Assembly: GCA_938042065.1 (NCBI GenBank)
Contig: CALISG010000005.1
Span: 1-6,325 of the forward strand
Direction: 5' to 3'
Source of the DNA: an uncultured Candidatus Saccharibacteria bacterium
GTDB lineage: Bacteria; Patescibacteriota; Saccharimonadia; Saccharimonadales; Saccharimonadaceae
Length of the DNA stretch: 6,325 nucleotides
Positions within the stretch are counted from its first letter, which is position 1. Every line of letters starts with the position of its first letter. The translations under genes and the position numbers were made by a program. A model generated the notes under the pieces. That model was given only the letters and a program-made list of their open reading frames with translations, was not told the DNA's origin and ran no database searches. Positions 5,486-6,325 of the stretch are shown in pieces.

Positions 5486-5654
5486 CCAGCAGCAAGAATG
5501 GCTAGATTTTGCGAAAAGCGTGGCGTTGGAGGCGGGCGATATTATGCGAAAATATTTTGGCAAGAAACCAGACTCTCATTTCAAAACAAACAATACAATC
5601 GTGACTGTTGCTGATGAGGAGATAGTAAAAGCGATTAGGAGACTAATAGAATGA
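5478..5654 (+). pseudogene. Truncated inositol monophosphatase-like gene (N-terminal fragment)
   Basis: A 58-residue frame starting at ATG 5478, with AGAGG at 5467-5471, 6 nt upstream, and overlapping the GNAT stop by 8 nt. The sequence matches the N terminus of the inositol monophosphatase family: WLDFAKSVALEAGDIMRKYFG, then HFKTNNTIVTVADEEIVKAI, corresponding to the conserved K-x(n)-VT-x-AD stretch. It stops at RRLIE, before the metal-binding GEE and DP-D-GT motifs. The full family is about 250-270 residues, so this is roughly the first fifth and lacks the catalytic site. No continuation of the family is visible in the other frames up to ileS, so a deletion is more likely than a simple frameshift. 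The intact Shine-Dalgarno and overlap suggest it was once a normal operon member. It may still be translated. Confidence 0.7.
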
Positions 5655-5713
5655 TGAACAGGGAACAGGAAAGTTTGATTAATAATTTAAACAAAGCAGT
5701 GAATATAAGGTAA
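5651..5713 (+). CDS. Possible 20-residue ORF before ileS
   Basis: The frame MMNREQESLINNLNKAVNIR begins at ATG 5651, overlapping the TGA of the preceding fragment (ATGA). AGGAG at 5637-5641 is 9 nt upstream, so it could be translated by coupling. It is unusually A-rich next to its neighbours and shows no family I recognise. It could be debris from the deletion that truncated the phosphatase gene. Confidence 0.3.
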   Translation: MMNREQESLINNLNKAVNIR

Positions 5714-5729
5714 ATAAGGAGAAAGTGTA

Positions 5730-6325
5730 ATGAAATTCAAACACGGAACACGCCGCCGAGCGGCAGAATATGAAAAAGATTGGGTGCAGCGCTGGAAGGA
5801 CGATCAGGCGTTTGAAAAGTCAGTGGCGCAGCGGCCGGCAGATAATGTCTACGTTTTTTACGACGGGCCGCCGTTTATTACTGGCGTGCCGCATCATGGT
5901 ACGTTACTGAGCTCAATCGTTAAAGATGCGGTGCCGCGCTACTGGGCAATGAAGGGCAAGCGCGTGGAGCGCCGCTGGGGCTGGGACTGCCATGGGTTGC
6001 CGGCAGAGAATTTTGTCGAAAAGCAGCTGAATATTGTGGATCGGCGGCAGATTGTGACGAATAGCGACCAGCCAGCGCCGCTAGATAGGGACGGTAATCC
6101 TTTGCCAACCATCAGCCTAGAAAAATACATCAACAAAGCGCGCGAAAGCATGGTGGCCAATAGCGAAACGTGGCAGGGTGTGATCGACCGCATCGGCCGC
6201 TGGGTAGACTTCAAGGGCGCTTATCGCACCATGGATAAGGATTTTATGGAGAGTGTCTGGTGGGCTTTCAAGCAGCTGTACGAAGCGGGCAAAATCTACG
6301 AAGGCGAAAAGGTGCTGATGTACGA
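5730..6325 (+). CDS. ileS: Isoleucyl-tRNA synthetase, type 2, 3'-partial
   Basis: The first 198 residues of a roughly 1000-residue class I aminoacyl-tRNA synthetase that charges tRNA-Ile. Diagnostic parts are FYDGPPFITG at 43-52, the signature-1 region VPHHGTLLSS at 53-62, IVKDAVPRYWAMKGKRVERR at 63-82, GWDCHGLPAE at 84-93, and WVDFKGAYRTMD at 158-169. FYDGPPF.TG.PH, VERR.GWDCHGLP and the lack of the bacterial-type ANG...H-GH stretch place it in the type 2 (eukaryote-like) IleRS group, which tends to be insensitive to mupirocin. Oddly, the HxGH motif reads HHGT at 55-58, with Thr in place of the last His. The ATG is supported by AAGGAG at 5716-5721, 8 nt upstream. The Ile-specific T-box about 850 nt upstream is its natural regulator. 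The frame continues beyond the window. Confidence 0.93.
   Translation, partial: MKFKHGTRRRAAEYEKDWVQRWKDDQAFEKSVAQRPADNVYVFYDGPPFITGVPHHGTLLSSIVKDAVPRYWAMKGKRVERRWGWDCHGLPAENFVEKQLNIVDRRQIVTNSDQPAPLDRDGNPLPTISLEKYINKARESMVANSETWQGVIDRIGRWVDFKGAYRTMDKDFMESVWWAFKQLYEAGKIYEGEKVLMY

Overview
The window looks like a piece of a Gram-positive-like or candidate-phyla (CPR/Patescibacteria) genome with roughly balanced base composition. Saccharibacteria (TM7) is my best guess. This is inference from three things: an 'LRAQYAKK...C' fibronectin-like module that I associate with CPR surface proteins, a eukaryote-like type 2 isoleucyl-tRNA synthetase, and WxL-like and DUF916-like surface proteins built in an unusual form. 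TGA is used as a stop, so the standard bacterial code fits. All supported genes are on the + strand.

Bases 1-3835 hold a cell-surface gene cluster. It begins with the 3' part of a large secreted protein (RCC1 propeller repeats, a fibronectin-like module, a WxL-like C-terminal domain). Next comes a protein ending in an LANTG sorting signal, joined to the first gene by an ATGA overlap. A compact secreted WxL-like protein and a strong terminator hairpin follow. The last member has its own promoter and is a membrane-anchored DUF916/WxLIP-like protein. The set matches the ingredients of the Firmicute Csc (WxL + LPXTG + DUF916) surface complexes. I infer that the WxL-like proteins bind the DUF916-like protein at the cell surface.

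Bases 3837-4633 hold a LiaF-like membrane protein (envelope-stress family) with its own promoter and a clear terminator. The DUF916-like and LiaF-like genes each have an extended -10 (TGnTATAAT or TGtCATAAT) placed so that transcription should start at or next to the A of the ATG, which predicts leaderless mRNAs.

Bases 4634-6325 are an isoleucine-tRNA-responsive unit. A promoter candidate is followed by a T-box leader. The leader has a very short Stem I with an AUC (Ile) specifier in its hairpin loop, a stem III, an antiterminator with a UGGUACC bulge, and a competing hairpin plus seven T. Downstream lie a GNAT acetyltransferase, a truncated inositol-monophosphatase-like gene, a possible 20-residue ORF, and ileS, which runs off the window. 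The IleRS signature reads HHGT where HxGH is expected.
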